DNA from: Tannerellaceae bacterium
Lineage (GTDB): Bacteria > Bacteroidota > Bacteroidia > Bacteroidales > Tannerellaceae
Length of the DNA: 21,617 bases
Assembly (NCBI GenBank): GCA_031279915.1
Contig: JAITHO010000146.1
Coordinates: 1 to 21,617, forward strand
Direction of reading: 5' to 3'
The position numbers were made by a program, and so were the translations under genes. Shown here piece by piece: positions 1-7,760 of this stretch. How positions within the stretch are numbered: position 1 is the first letter of the stretch; each line of letters starts with the position of its first letter. The notes under the pieces are model-generated. The model saw only the letters and a list, made by a program, of their open reading frames with translations. It searched no databases and was not told the origin of the DNA.

Positions 1-405
1 TGGAGCTCCTATGCATCCCGCATCGTCGAGCTTGGACAGATCGCAAACAACGCAGATATCCGGCTGCACCACCGAGTATATCTTATCGTTAGCCTTCTCT
101 CCGCTCTTGCTTGGCAGGCGGACGTCGAAGGGCGCGTGATATACCTCGCATTTCCTTTTACGTTTGCTGATGAACTTATCTATCCACACCGATATCCTAA
201 ATGATATCTTCGCATGCCAGCGAGTAGGTGCGCCGAACATATCGTATATCAGCCCGCGGATCAGCTCTATGCGCGTGTCGTCGGGCCAACTTAAGTAGTC
301 GGCATAAGTGTAGAGGCGAGATTCCGTGCCGTAAGCGAGGGTTGGTTCCTTTACGCTGACAGGCTCTACCTGATCGTTGTTATATGTGATTTTTTCTTTT
401 TCCAT
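1..405 (-). CDS. Uma2-family (DUF820) putative endonuclease, C-terminal part cut by the window edge
   Basis: The minus strand is open from an ATG at 405 to the left edge, giving 135 residues with no stop. The segment YTYADYLSWPDD (residues 32-43), then RIELIRGLIYDM (45-56), a lone His at 65, APFDVRLP (91-98) and VVQPDICVVCDLSKL (112-126) follow the usual order of Uma2/DUF820 proteins, which have a PD-(D/E)xK nuclease-like fold and unclear biological roles. Family members are usually about 190 residues, so roughly the last 50, probably including the final conserved region, lie outside the window. A TATATTTG box at 425-432 on the same strand places transcription start just upstream of this ATG and supports it. 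No partner gene is visible. Family assignment is from memory of motifs; substrate and function are unknown. Confidence 0.75.
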   Translation of the reverse strand, partial: MEKEKITYNNDQVEPVSVKEPTLAYGTESRLYTYADYLSWPDDTRIELIRGLIYDMFGAPTRWHAKISFRISVWIDKFISKRKRKCEVYHAPFDVRLPSKSGEKANDKIYSVVQPDICVVCDLSKLDDAGCIGAP

Positions 406-424
406 GTCGAAAATCTTATAAGCG

Positions 425-432
425 CAAATATA
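425..432 (-). promoter_or_regulatory. Bacteroidetes -7 box for the Uma2 gene
   Basis: Reads TATATTTG on the minus strand and matches TAnnTTTG. It lies 19 bases before the ATG at 405. No TTTG is seen at the expected -33 distance, so only the -7 half is supported. Confidence 0.5.
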
Positions 433-888
433 TGCTAAAGCTCCGTATTTTCTGCTATTCCTAAGGCTTGGTCGAAGGGCAAGCACATTTAAATTTGAGC
501 TCGATGATAAGAAGATATTTTATGTGCCGCCAATTTTTTATCCTGCGATTGATAAAAATCCGTTGACATGGAAGTCTCTCAAAAGTTCATTTGCTTGCGA
601 AAATCAGATTCGGCATAACTAAACTTGAGGAAGGCTTCAGCCGGGAAAAATGCGGATTTGCAATCTTGCATAGCCTTGCAAAAAAACGGAGCAGAGATTC
701 ATTACGGATATAGGCTATGAATTTTAAATGCGCTTGCATATACTTGGTCATAAGACGGGCGCTTATAATTCTCCGCTCGCTCCAATTTGCAATCGGCCTG
801 GCATTAAATAAGCTAAAGATTATAACACAGCGATTACAAATCGGCACGAGCGGAGCTTTCTATATTCATGTGAAAAATGTTGAAGGGC
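433..888. other. Intergenic stretch without a supported gene
   Basis: About 450 bases between the Uma2 promoter and the symporter terminator. Short open frames exist on both strands (for example 587-847 on the minus strand), but none resembles a known family or has a convincing promoter. No 22-base repeat array, tRNA or long inverted repeat was found here. It may be decayed coding DNA, but nothing in it shows that. Confidence 0.5.
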
Positions 889-919
889 AAAAAAACTCTT
901 GCTTTTTGGGAGAGTTTTT
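889..919 (-). terminator. Intrinsic terminator of the symporter gene
   Basis: A perfect 9-base inverted repeat, AAAAACTCT (891-899) and AGAGTTTTT (911-919), with an 11-base loop. Read on the minus strand it ends in seven T, starting 8 bases beyond the stop codon of the symporter gene. The stem is AT-rich, so strength is uncertain. Confidence 0.7.
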
Positions 920-926
920 GCGGGGC

Positions 927-2210
927 CTAATAATTCTTTTCGGTTTTCTTATGAACCATGCAGGCCACGACGGCGTCGCCCGTTACATTCACGGCCGTGC
1001 GAAGCATGTCGAGCGGTCTGTCGAGACCAATTATCAACGCAAGCCCTTCTGCAGGAATCCCTACCGATGTCAGCACCATGGCGAGGATAACATAGCTGCC
1101 GCCCGGAATGCCCGGCGTGCCGATGGATGACAGGATGGTCATAAGCAAGATCGTAATGATTTGCAACCATCCGAGCTCAACTCCCAGAGCCTGGGCAATG
1201 AAGAGGGTGGCTATGGCTTGATAGCAGGAGGTGCCGTCCATGTTGACCGTCACGCCAACGGGGAGCACGAAGGATGTTACCTCTTTCGAAACGCCCAGCT
1301 TGTTTTCAACGGCATCCATCGTTATGGGCAACGTCACCGCGCTGCTGCTGGTTGTGAAGGCAAAGAGCTGCACGGGATACATGGCCTTCACGAAGTCTTT
1401 GCTTCGGAGAGGCGACATCAAGCGAATAACTAAGGGATAAAATACAAACATCATTATCAGCAATGCAATAGCCACCGTCACTGCATAAAGCGCCAGCGCC
1501 GCGAATATGCTGCCGTTGCCTCCAAAGCTTGCCGCAAGCTCTGCCATTAACGCGGCGACTCCCACCGGTGCCAGGGCTATTATCCACTTCACCATCCGAA
1601 GGATTATCTCGTTAAGAGAATCGAATAATTCCGTAACCGAATGTATCCTCTCCCGCGGAATCATCAAGGCGGCGCTGGCGAAGAAGACGGCAAAGAAGAT
1701 CACCTGGAGCGTCTTGGAGTTATCCGTAAACGACAGAGCGATATTGGCCGGCGCTATATCTTCGAGGAATCGCAGCGGGCCTGCGTCTTGCATCTCGGCA
1801 GCCTGGAGAGCTTCTGCTGCTATTGCGCTTTGATATTTCTCGCTAATCCGTGCGGTAGCTGCGGCATCGACCAGCGAGCCTGGCTTCACCGTTGCTCCTA
1901 TTCCTATCCCGAAAGCTACTGCTGCCGAGCTAAAGATGAGATAAAGAAAGAGCGTGCGCCCGCCCAAACGGGAGAAGCGCCTCATGTCTTGCAATCCAGT
2001 CACTCCCTTCACCAGCGTTACGAATATGAGCGGCACGGCAATGAGCTGAAGTAGCCTGATAAAGAGTTTCCCCCAGGGAGCGATCCAGTCGTGGATGAGC
2101 TGTTCGCCTCCGAGCTGAATTGCGACCATCCCGATAAGGATACCGGCGATCATGCCGATGAGGATTTGTAAATAGAGTGGGATACGGATTCTAATGCGCT
2201 GTGTTTTCAT
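927..2210 (-). CDS. Dicarboxylate/amino acid:cation symporter (DAACS/SLC1 family; GltP/DctA-like)
   Basis: Predicted inner-membrane symporter of 427 residues that takes up an acidic amino acid or C4-dicarboxylate with H+ or Na+. The SLC1 signatures appear in order: the serine-rich hairpin 1 motif TTSSSAVTLP (286-295), NMDGT in TM7 (323-327), hairpin 2 GTPGIPGGS (364-372), and TM8 with D397, D401, R404, T405, N408 and D412. The TM8 set matches the aspartate-binding pattern of the archaeal homologue GltPh; an Arg at that site favours acidic substrates, so glutamate/aspartate is my first guess, with dicarboxylates possible. The frame is open up to an ATG at 2288, but the -7 box at 2235-2242 lies inside that extension and residues 1 onward fit the family from 2210, so the shorter start is used. 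It is divergent from mscS and seems monocistronic. Confidence 0.9.
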   Translation of the reverse strand: MKTQRIRIRIPLYLQILIGMIAGILIGMVAIQLGGEQLIHDWIAPWGKLFIRLLQLIAVPLIFVTLVKGVTGLQDMRRFSRLGGRTLFLYLIFSSAAVAFGIGIGATVKPGSLVDAAATARISEKYQSAIAAEALQAAEMQDAGPLRFLEDIAPANIALSFTDNSKTLQVIFFAVFFASAALMIPRERIHSVTELFDSLNEIILRMVKWIIALAPVGVAALMAELAASFGGNGSIFAALALYAVTVAIALLIMMFVFYPLVIRLMSPLRSKDFVKAMYPVQLFAFTTSSSAVTLPITMDAVENKLGVSKEVTSFVLPVGVTVNMDGTSCYQAIATLFIAQALGVELGWLQIITILLMTILSSIGTPGIPGGSYVILAMVLTSVGIPAEGLALIIGLDRPLDMLRTAVNVTGDAVVACMVHKKTEKNY

Positions 2211-2234
2211 ATTATATTGATTATCGTTGACGAG

Positions 2235-2242
2235 CAAAGTTA
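2235..2242 (-). promoter_or_regulatory. -7 box for the symporter gene
   Basis: TAACTTTG on the minus strand matches TAnnTTTG, 24 bases before the ATG at 2210. No well-spaced TTTG is seen upstream (nearest is 29 bases away). It lies back to back with the mscS box at 2255-2262. Confidence 0.55.
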
Positions 2243-2254
2243 TTGTTTTTTGAC

Positions 2255-2262
2255 TACTTTTG
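2255..2262 (+). promoter_or_regulatory. -7 box for mscS
   Basis: TACTTTTG on the plus strand matches TAnnTTTG, 48 bases before the mscS ATG. A -33 TTTG at normal spacing is not evident. Only 12 bases separate it from the divergent symporter box. Confidence 0.55.
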
Positions 2263-2310
2263 CCGCCATCACAAATCTTATATACCACACTTTAAACAAA
2301 AAAATAAGCC

Positions 2311-3144
2311 ATGAAATTATCAGATGTAGAATCCTTTTTCAACGTTAGCGGTCTAACGAACAGCCTCATTAATCAGGGAGTTTATTTCGGACTTATCATC
2401 CTCAAAGCAGCGGCCATATTCTTCGTAGGGCGGCTGGTTATTAACCTCGTCAACAAGCTCGTGAAGCGATTGCTCAATAAGCGAAACATTGATCCTTCTA
2501 TCAAGACCTTCCTCTCAAGCATGATTAACGTACTGCTGGTTGTACTGCTTCTCATATCGATTATCGGAGCTCTGGGAGTTGAAACAACCTCTTTTGCCGC
2601 TCTGCTTGCCTCGGCTGGTATTGCCATCGGTATGGCTTTAAGCGGAAATCTGTCAAACTTCGCCGGCGGACTGCTCATCCTACTCTTCAAGCCTTTCCGC
2701 GTTCACGACTATATCGTAGCCCAGGGAACGGAAGGCTCCGTGCAAGAGATCCAGATCTTCCACACAGTGCTGCGAACCATCGACAATAAGCTGGTATATG
2801 TTCCTAACGGAGCGCTGAGCAGCGGGGTAGTAACGAACTTCAATGTTGACCGTCGGCGGATAGAATGGATCTTCGGCGTTGACTATGGAACGAATTACGA
2901 GCAGGCAAAAGGCATAGTCAATAGCTTACTGAAAAGCGACTCCCGCGTACTGGCCGATCCCGAACCATTCGTCGCCCTGCATGCGCTTGCCGACAGCAGC
3001 GTCAATATCGTCGTCAGAGTGTGGGTGAAGGCGCCTGACTATTGGGGGGTTTACTTCGACTTTAATCGACAGCTATACGAAAACTTCAACGCCGCCGGCA
3101 TCAGCTTCCCCTTCCCCCAGCTCACTGTGCATAGCGCCAAGTGA
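2311..3144 (+). CDS. mscS: Small-conductance mechanosensitive channel (MscS family)
   Basis: Predicted membrane channel that opens under membrane tension and releases solutes after hypo-osmotic shock. The 277 residues are close to the length of E. coli MscS (286). Two N-terminal membrane segments (about 22-45 and 70-88) precede the pore helix TM3 (about 93-127), which carries the family Gly/Ala pattern ASAGIAIGMALSGNLSNFAG and then KPFRVHDYI (127-135), the hinge into the cytoplasmic domain. VYVPNGALSSGVVTNF (162-177) is the conserved strand of the beta domain, and the rest fits the alpha/beta vestibule. No extra sensor domain is attached, so this is the minimal type. The ATG follows an A-rich leader without a Shine-Dalgarno. 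It is transcribed alone, divergent from the symporter and convergent with merR. Confidence 0.95.
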   Translation: MKLSDVESFFNVSGLTNSLINQGVYFGLIILKAAAIFFVGRLVINLVNKLVKRLLNKRNIDPSIKTFLSSMINVLLVVLLLISIIGALGVETTSFAALLASAGIAIGMALSGNLSNFAGGLLILLFKPFRVHDYIVAQGTEGSVQEIQIFHTVLRTIDNKLVYVPNGALSSGVVTNFNVDRRRIEWIFGVDYGTNYEQAKGIVNSLLKSDSRVLADPEPFVALHALADSSVNIVVRVWVKAPDYWGVYFDFNRQLYENFNAAGISFPFPQLTVHSAK

Positions 3145-3154
3145 GAGCGAACGG

Positions 3155-3222
3155 CTAAGTTCGGACTTAGAAGCTGAAGGAGAACTATTCAAGACAAACC
3201 TTCAAAGGCCTCCTTCAGCTTC
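3155..3222. repeat. Inverted repeats at the mscS/merR convergent junction
   Basis: Two structures lie end to end. A short hairpin at 3155-3170 has stem CTAAGT and loop TCGG. A perfect 13-base inverted repeat pairs GAAGCTGAAGGAG (3170-3182) with its complement at 3210-3222, and the right arm lies inside the merR coding end (residues KLKEAF). Neither is followed by a T-run, so these are not classic terminators. They may still mark the ends of the convergent transcripts. Confidence 0.5.
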
Positions 3223-3533
3223 AGCAAGTCGTCTCTGATTTCTCGAAGCCTACTGACCGCCTCTGCCTGACGGCTTACATCTTTGGGCTTTACCTTAAGC
3301 TTTGTTCTTGCGCCGTCGAGCGTCATTTTTTGCTCCTTTACTAAGAAACGTATGTCACGAAGGATCTTCACGTCTTCGTTAGTGAATTTGCGGCGTTTGC
3401 TATCGGTTTTGGGGCTAAGAACATCAAACTCGCCATCCCAAAACCTGATGGTCGATTCGGGAAGCTCCAGCATGGCGGCAACTTCGCCAATCGAGAAAAA
3501 TCTTTTTAGATCCTTATCCTTACGTAGAGGCAT
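3189..3533 (-). CDS. MerR-family transcriptional regulator
   Basis: Small DNA-binding protein of 114 residues. FFSIGEVAAMLELPESTIRFWDGEF (12-36, written here across HTH and linker) is the MerR winged helix-turn-helix, where the usual Tyr of 'IRYWE' is Phe. KRRKFTNEDVKILRDIRFLV follows as wing and second helix pair. Residues about 88-112 are predicted to form the dimerising helix. There is no C-terminal effector domain and no Cys-rich metal site, so it is the short Bacteroidetes type and its signal is unknown. It starts 9 bases after the M23 peptidase stop and is very probably cotranscribed with it, so a role in envelope or growth control is possible but not shown. The last codons form one arm of a 13-base inverted repeat. 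Confidence 0.88.
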   Translation of the reverse strand: MPLRKDKDLKRFFSIGEVAAMLELPESTIRFWDGEFDVLSPKTDSKRRKFTNEDVKILRDIRFLVKEQKMTLDGARTKLKVKPKDVSRQAEAVSRLREIRDDLLKLKEAFEGLS

Positions 3534-3542
3534 AACGAATGC

Positions 3543-4526
3543 TTAGTCCAGCTGATTGGCTTTGATAACTGCCAGCCTTATCATCTCGGTATACTGCTCG
3601 GGAGTTAGATCCATGAAATAATATTTCGCAGGATTATCGTGTTTGCCGTGGAGTATTACCTCGTAATGCAGGTGCGGACCTGTGGATTTGCCTGTATTGC
3701 CAACTGCCCCTATTACCTCCCCGCGTATCACTTGATTTCCTATCCGCACCTTAAATGTGCTGAGATGTGCATACAAGGTTCGGAAGCCGAAGCCATGATC
3801 TATTTCGATACAGTTTCCATAATTACCGCGATATCCTTGATAAATAACCTTGCCGTTGCCGGTTGCATATATTTCGGTACCCTCTCTGGCAGTGAAATCC
3901 ATGCCGGCATGGAAGCGTGTGTCTCTGTAAATGGGGTCAATGCGGAAGCCATAGCCTGAGGCCAGTCGCTTTAGATCTTTGTTGGAAACAGGCTGTATGG
4001 CGGGGATGCACTGCAGACGCTCTTCTTGCCGTTTTCCCAAATTGACCAGCTCGTCGAGCGAGTTTGATTGCACATAAATTTGCTTCTCCAGCATATCTAT
4101 TTTTCGCGTCGTGGCGGTAGCTAGCTCTGAGTTTGGCAGGCGCGCGATATTCTCGTAGCGATTGGCGCCGCCAAAGCCTGATTTGCGGATATCCTCCGGT
4201 ATGGATTCGGCCTGGAATATGGCGCGGTACAGGCTCTCATCTCTTTGCTGCAGGCTTTCAAGCAGGTCGAACGCTTGCGTAAGGCGGCTGTCCAAGAGTT
4301 CGTATTGCTCTTGAAGCATGGCATTGTCTTTACGCAACAGGGCTTCCATAGGCGAATCAAAGAATTGCGCATAGAGGTAGATTATTGCGGCTGATATGAG
4401 AATACTTGTGCTCATGTATTCAATGAAAGCGAAAACCCTGTCTCTGAAAGTTGGGTTATACTTTTCATAGCTTAATGACTCCGGATCGTATAGATATACA
4501 GCGCTGCGTTTTCTAAATAGTCCCAT
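3543..4526 (-). CDS. M23-family (LytM-like) membrane-anchored metallopeptidase
   Basis: Predicted peptidoglycan endopeptidase of 327 residues, anchored in the inner membrane with its catalytic part in the periplasm. A cytoplasmic N-terminus with LYDPESLSYEKY (12-23) precedes one membrane helix (about 38-56). A coiled coil (about 58-100) follows, and the LytM domain begins near 188. Zinc ligands appear intact: H206 and D210 in FHAGMD, and H287 in PHLHYE, with H254 and H285 as the further conserved His. It therefore looks enzymatically active and not a degenerate activator. The frame opens at 4556, but the promoter -7 box (4554-4561) overlaps that codon, and MGLFRKR at 4526 matches the usual start of such proteins. 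It leads an operon with merR and is divergent from alaS across a 571-base spacer holding repeat array C. Confidence 0.9.
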   Translation of the reverse strand: MGLFRKRSAVYLYDPESLSYEKYNPTFRDRVFAFIEYMSTSILISAAIIYLYAQFFDSPMEALLRKDNAMLQEQYELLDSRLTQAFDLLESLQQRDESLYRAIFQAESIPEDIRKSGFGGANRYENIARLPNSELATATTRKIDMLEKQIYVQSNSLDELVNLGKRQEERLQCIPAIQPVSNKDLKRLASGYGFRIDPIYRDTRFHAGMDFTAREGTEIYATGNGKVIYQGYRGNYGNCIEIDHGFGFRTLYAHLSTFKVRIGNQVIRGEVIGAVGNTGKSTGPHLHYEVILHGKHDNPAKYYFMDLTPEQYTEMIRLAVIKANQLD

Positions 4527-4553
4527 GTTTTCTGTGTCTTTTTTGTTCTGCCG

Positions 4554-4584
4554 CAAATATAAGGATTAATCATTGTTGAGCAAA
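4554..4584 (-). promoter_or_regulatory. Consensus Bacteroidetes promoter for the M23-merR operon
   Basis: On the minus strand TTTG (4584-4581), 19 bases, then TATATTTG (4561-4554). Both boxes and the spacing match the consensus exactly. Start of transcription should fall near 4547, about 20 bases before the ATG at 4526. Confidence 0.8.
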
Positions 4585-4664
4585 ATTACAAGCTATCGAA
4601 GTCGATGCGAGCCCTTTGCTGCCCCAACATACCCTTATGCCTACCTCTGTGATGCAGGCCCGTT

Positions 4665-4796
4665 GCAAGAATCTGCGTACTTATGTAGATAAATCTCCAT
4701 AGTTAGGCAAATAAATCTACGTACTTACGCAAATAAATGTGGATACTTACGCGAAAAAATGCAACAGCTTACTTGCATTTATGTGCGTAAGCTGTT
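4665..4796 (-). repeat. 22-base tandem repeat array C with hairpin head
   Basis: Six consecutive 22-base units (plus-strand blocks start at 4665, 4687, 4709, 4731, 4753 and 4775). Read on the minus strand, the units after the head fit GCGTAAGTA, five variable bases, then ATTTATTT; the two most regular are 4731-4752 and 4709-4730. The last unit (4665-4686) is degenerate. The first unit and a half form a perfect 10-base inverted repeat, AACAGCTTAC against GTAAGCTGTT, at 4763-4796. The array reads toward the M23 promoter, ending 81 bases from its -33 box. No ORF or CRISPR spacer pattern is present. Confidence 0.8.
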
Positions 4797-5002
4797 AGAT
4801 GAATTTTATGTGCTTTGTGGAGAGGGCGGCGAGCGTTGCCGCATGTTTTCGGGTACAAATGTACAAATTGTATTTTATCGGTGAAAAAATATTGCTCAAA
4901 ATTGTGGGGAAAATCTTGATATGTTGGCTGCCTATGCTGGCTGCTGCTTTGGCTTGCCGCGCTTCGGTATTAAGATTTTTGCCGACGGGTATGCATGCGT
5001 AG
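4797..5002. other. Rest of the M23/alaS spacer, no supported gene
   Basis: Between array C and the alaS promoter there is a 67-codon open frame (4799-5002, plus strand), but it has no promoter, no family resemblance and begins right at the repeat. I see no terminator, riboswitch or T-box-like element ahead of alaS. Confidence 0.4.
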
Positions 5003-5033
5003 TTTGAAAAGCGGCGAATTTGCCCTACTTTTG
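5003..5033 (+). promoter_or_regulatory. Consensus promoter for alaS-aroB
   Basis: TTTG (5003-5006), 19 bases, TACTTTTG (5026-5033). Transcription should begin near 5040, leaving an AT-rich leader of about 58 bases before the ATG at 5098. Confidence 0.8.
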
Positions 5034-5097
5034 CGAACCTTTTTTTGTGTTTTATCTATCGAAAAAAATAAATTACTTATACATTATATATTTATAT

Positions 5098-7722
5098 ATG
5101 TTGACATCAAAAGAACTACGCGTGTCGTTTACTGATTTCTTCGCTTCGAAGAATCATCAAATAGTGGCTTCGGCGCCGATGGTAATAAAGGGAGATCCGA
5201 CTCTTATGTTTACTAACGCGGGCATGAACCAGTTTAAGGATATTATACTTGGTAACGTACCGGCAAAGTACATTAGGGTGGCAGATTCGCAAAAATGCTT
5301 GCGAGTTAGCGGGAAACATAATGACCTGGAAGAGGTAGGCCATGACACGTATCATCACACTATGTTCGAGATGCTTGGGAACTGGTCGTTTGGTGATTAT
5401 TTCAAGAGTGAGGCGATTGCTTGGGCATGGGAGTACCTGACAACGAGGCTGCATCTGGATCCGGATAGGCTGTATGCCACCGTTTTCGAAGGAAGCGTGC
5501 TTGATTGTTTAGGACAAGACGCCGAGGCGGCCGAATACTGGGCGAGGCATCTCCCCCAAAGCCGTATTCTGAACGGATGTAAGAAGGATAATTTTTGGGA
5601 GATGGGCGACACCGGACCCTGCGGCCCTTGCTCCGAAATTCACATCGACTTGCGGCCTGATGACGAACGAGCATCCGTAAGCGGAGCCGAACTTGTTAAC
5701 AAAGATCACCCACAAGTCATTGAAATATGGAACCTTGTATTCATGCAATTCAACCGAAAGGCCGACGGATCGCTCGAACCGCTTCCGGCACGAGGTATCG
5801 ACACTGGCATGGGATTCGAACGACTTTGCATGGCAATTCAGGGTAAGACTTCAAATTATGATACCGATATTTTCCAACCAATCATACAACGCATCGCAGC
5901 CCTCACCGGCATAGCCTACGGAGACGACGACAAAGCCGACATCGCCATGCGAGTAGTTGCCGACCATATTCGCACCATCGCCTTCTCAATCACCGACGGC
6001 CAGCTCCCATCCAACGCAAAAGCCGGATACGTAATACGGCGAATACTGCGAAGAGCCGTTCGATACGCATACACATTCCTCAACATACGCGAGGCATTCA
6101 TGTACCGACTGCTCCCAGCGCTCATCGAATCAATGGGCAGCGCTTATCCGGAGCTCGACGAACAAAAATCTCTAATTGCCCGCGTAATCAAAGAAGAAGA
6201 AGAAGCATTCCTTCGAACCCTTGACACCGGCATACGACTGCTCGACAAAAAAACCGAAGAAGCCATCGCAGCCGGCCTAACAAGTTTGTCGGGGAAAGAC
6301 GCCTTTGCGCTCTACGACAGTTACGGCTTTCCGCTCGATCTCACCGAACTCATCCTGCGCGAACGCGGCATAGCCGTCGACATCAACTCATTCAACATCG
6401 AAATGCAGAAGCAAAAGGAGCGAGCCCGCAATGCCGCCGCAGTAGAAACAGGCGACTGGCTTGTCGTACGCGAAGGAGAAAGCCGCTTCGTAGGCTACGA
6501 CTGCTTGGAATCAGACGCCGAAATACTACGCTACCGAAAAGTAAAACAGAAGAACAAAGAATTTTATCAGATAGTACTCGACCAAACCCCCTTTTACGCA
6601 GAAAAAGGAGGACAGGTTGGAGATTCAGGGCAACTCGTCGCAGCAAACGACACCATAGCCATCGTCGATACCAAAAGCGAGAACAACCTGGCCGTGCATC
6701 TCGTTGAAAAACTACCTGCCGACATTGCCGCAACCTTCACAGCCCGCGTTGACATCGCCAAGCGACTGCAGTGCGAATGCAATCACAGCGGAACCCATCT
6801 GCTTCACCAAGCCCTGCGCGAAGTGCTCGGAACGCACGTAGAGCAGCGCGGATCATACGTCGCACCCGAATCCCTACGCTTCGACTTCTCTCACTTTCAG
6901 AAGCTAACAGAAGCCGAACTACGAGAAGTAGAACGACGCGTAGGCGAGAAAATCCGCGCCGATTACCCATTAGACGAACATCGATCCATACCCATCGCAC
7001 AAGCAAAAGCAATGGGAGCAATAGCCCTATTCGGCGAAAAATACGGCGACGACGTACGCGTAATTCGTTACGGAAGCTCCGTAGAACTTTGCGGCGGTAC
7101 GCACATTCCCTCCACAGGACGTATCGGAAGCCTGCGGATAATAGCCGAAAGCTCCATAGCAGCAGGCGTGAGGCGCATCGAAGCCGTAACCGCCGAAGGA
7201 GCCGAAAGCTATTACTTTCAGCTACAAGATACCTTGCGAGAAATCAGAAACCTAACCAACAACATGCCCGACCTTATCCAAACAATCAAGAAAAACATCA
7301 ACGAAAATGCCGAACTACGTCGACAAATCGACGCCTACGATAAGGAAAAAATTACCAGTATAAAGCACACAATTCTCGCAAACATCATCAGCCGCAACGG
7401 CCTCCGCATCGCACAATACATAGGCCCAGGCAGCCCCGAACTCATCAAAGACGTCGCATTCCAAATCAAAAGCGAGCTCAAAAACGCATTCATCTTCGTA
7501 GCCGGAATCGAACAAGCCGCCAAGCCCACCCTCATGCTTATGCTCAGCGACGAGCTCGTAAGCGCAGGAAAAGATGCCGCCCGCCTGATAAAATCAGCCG
7601 CCGCACTCATACAAGGCGGAGGAGGAGGGCAGCCGCACTTCGCAACAGCAGGCGGAAAAAATCCCACCCGACTCAAAGAAGCCGTCGAAAGCATCCTCAA
7701 AGAACTCAAGCTCGAAGGATAA
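5098..7722 (+). CDS. alaS: Alanine--tRNA ligase
   Basis: Class II synthetase that charges tRNA-Ala and edits mischarged Ser/Gly; 874 residues, normal length. The catalytic domain shows TNAGMNQF (39-46), [14 protein letters not shown] (89-102), [12 protein letters not shown] (170-181) and motif 3 GMGFER (237-242). The editing domain has both halves of the zinc site: HSGTH (H563, H567) and CGGTH (C665, H669), so editing should be intact. The C-Ala domain ends with the glycine-rich [15 protein letters not shown] (839-853). The frame is open from 5020, but the promoter's -7 box lies at 5026-5033 and MLTSKELR at 5098 is the normal family start. Base use changes inside the gene: before about 5650 the plus strand is G/T-richer, afterwards C/A-richer. 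The next gene, aroB, starts 38 bases on with no terminator between, so the two are probably cotranscribed. Confidence 0.98.
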   Translation: MLTSKELRVSFTDFFASKNHQIVASAPMVIKGDPTLMFTNAGMNQFKDIILGNVPAKYIRVADSQKCLRVSGKHNDLEEVGHDTYHHTMFEMLGNWSFGDYFKSEAIAWAWEYLTTRLHLDPDRLYATVFEGSVLDCLGQDAEAAEYWARHLPQSRILNGCKKDNFWEMGDTGPCGPCSEIHIDLRPDDERASVSGAELVNKDHPQVIEIWNLVFMQFNRKADGSLEPLPARGIDTGMGFERLCMAIQGKTSNYDTDIFQPIIQRIAALTGIAYGDDDKADIAMRVVADHIRTIAFSITDGQLPSNAKAGYVIRRILRRAVRYAYTFLNIREAFMYRLLPALIESMGSAYPELDEQKSLIARVIKEEEEAFLRTLDTGIRLLDKKTEEAIAAGLTSLSGKDAFALYDSYGFPLDLTELILRERGIAVDINSFNIEMQKQKERARNAAAVETGDWLVVREGESRFVGYDCLESDAEILRYRKVKQKNKEFYQIVLDQTPFYAEKGGQVGDSGQLVAANDTIAIVDTKSENNLAVHLVEKLPADIAATFTARVDIAKRLQCECNHSGTHLLHQALREVLGTHVEQRGSYVAPESLRFDFSHFQKLTEAELREVERRVGEKIRADYPLDEHRSIPIAQAKAMGAIALFGEKYGDDVRVIRYGSSVELCGGTHIPSTGRIGSLRIIAESSIAAGVRRIEAVTAEGAESYYFQLQDTLREIRNLTNNMPDLIQTIKKNINENAELRRQIDAYDKEKITSIKHTILANIISRNGLRIAQYIGPGSPELIKDVAFQIKSELKNAFIFVAGIEQAAKPTLMLMLSDELVSAGKDAARLIKSAAALIQGGGGGQPHFATAGGKNPTRLKEAVESILKELKLEG

Positions 7723-7760
7723 AAACACCAAAACATTCAGGAAAAAAAATCAATACTATT

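Noticed and set aside
587..847. 86-codon open frame on the minus strand between Uma2 and symporter genes
   Set aside because: No recognisable family, no promoter box, composition like noncoding AT-rich DNA.
2211..2288. Longer start for the symporter (and likewise for the M23, alaS, feoAB and rbr frames)
   Set aside because: In each case the promoter -7 box lies inside or overlaps the extension, and the shorter start matches the family.
4665..4796. Possible CRISPR array
   Set aside because: Units abut directly with no spacers; only five bases vary per 22-base unit, and there are no cas genes.
4799..5002. 67-codon open frame on the plus strand before alaS
   Set aside because: Begins next to the repeat array, lacks a promoter, and ends at the alaS -33 box; hydrophobic composition seems accidental.
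6771..7343. 190-codon Arg-rich open frame on the plus strand
   Set aside because: Lies wholly inside alaS in another frame; the Arg/Ser/Thr-rich product is an artefact of the C/A-rich coding strand.
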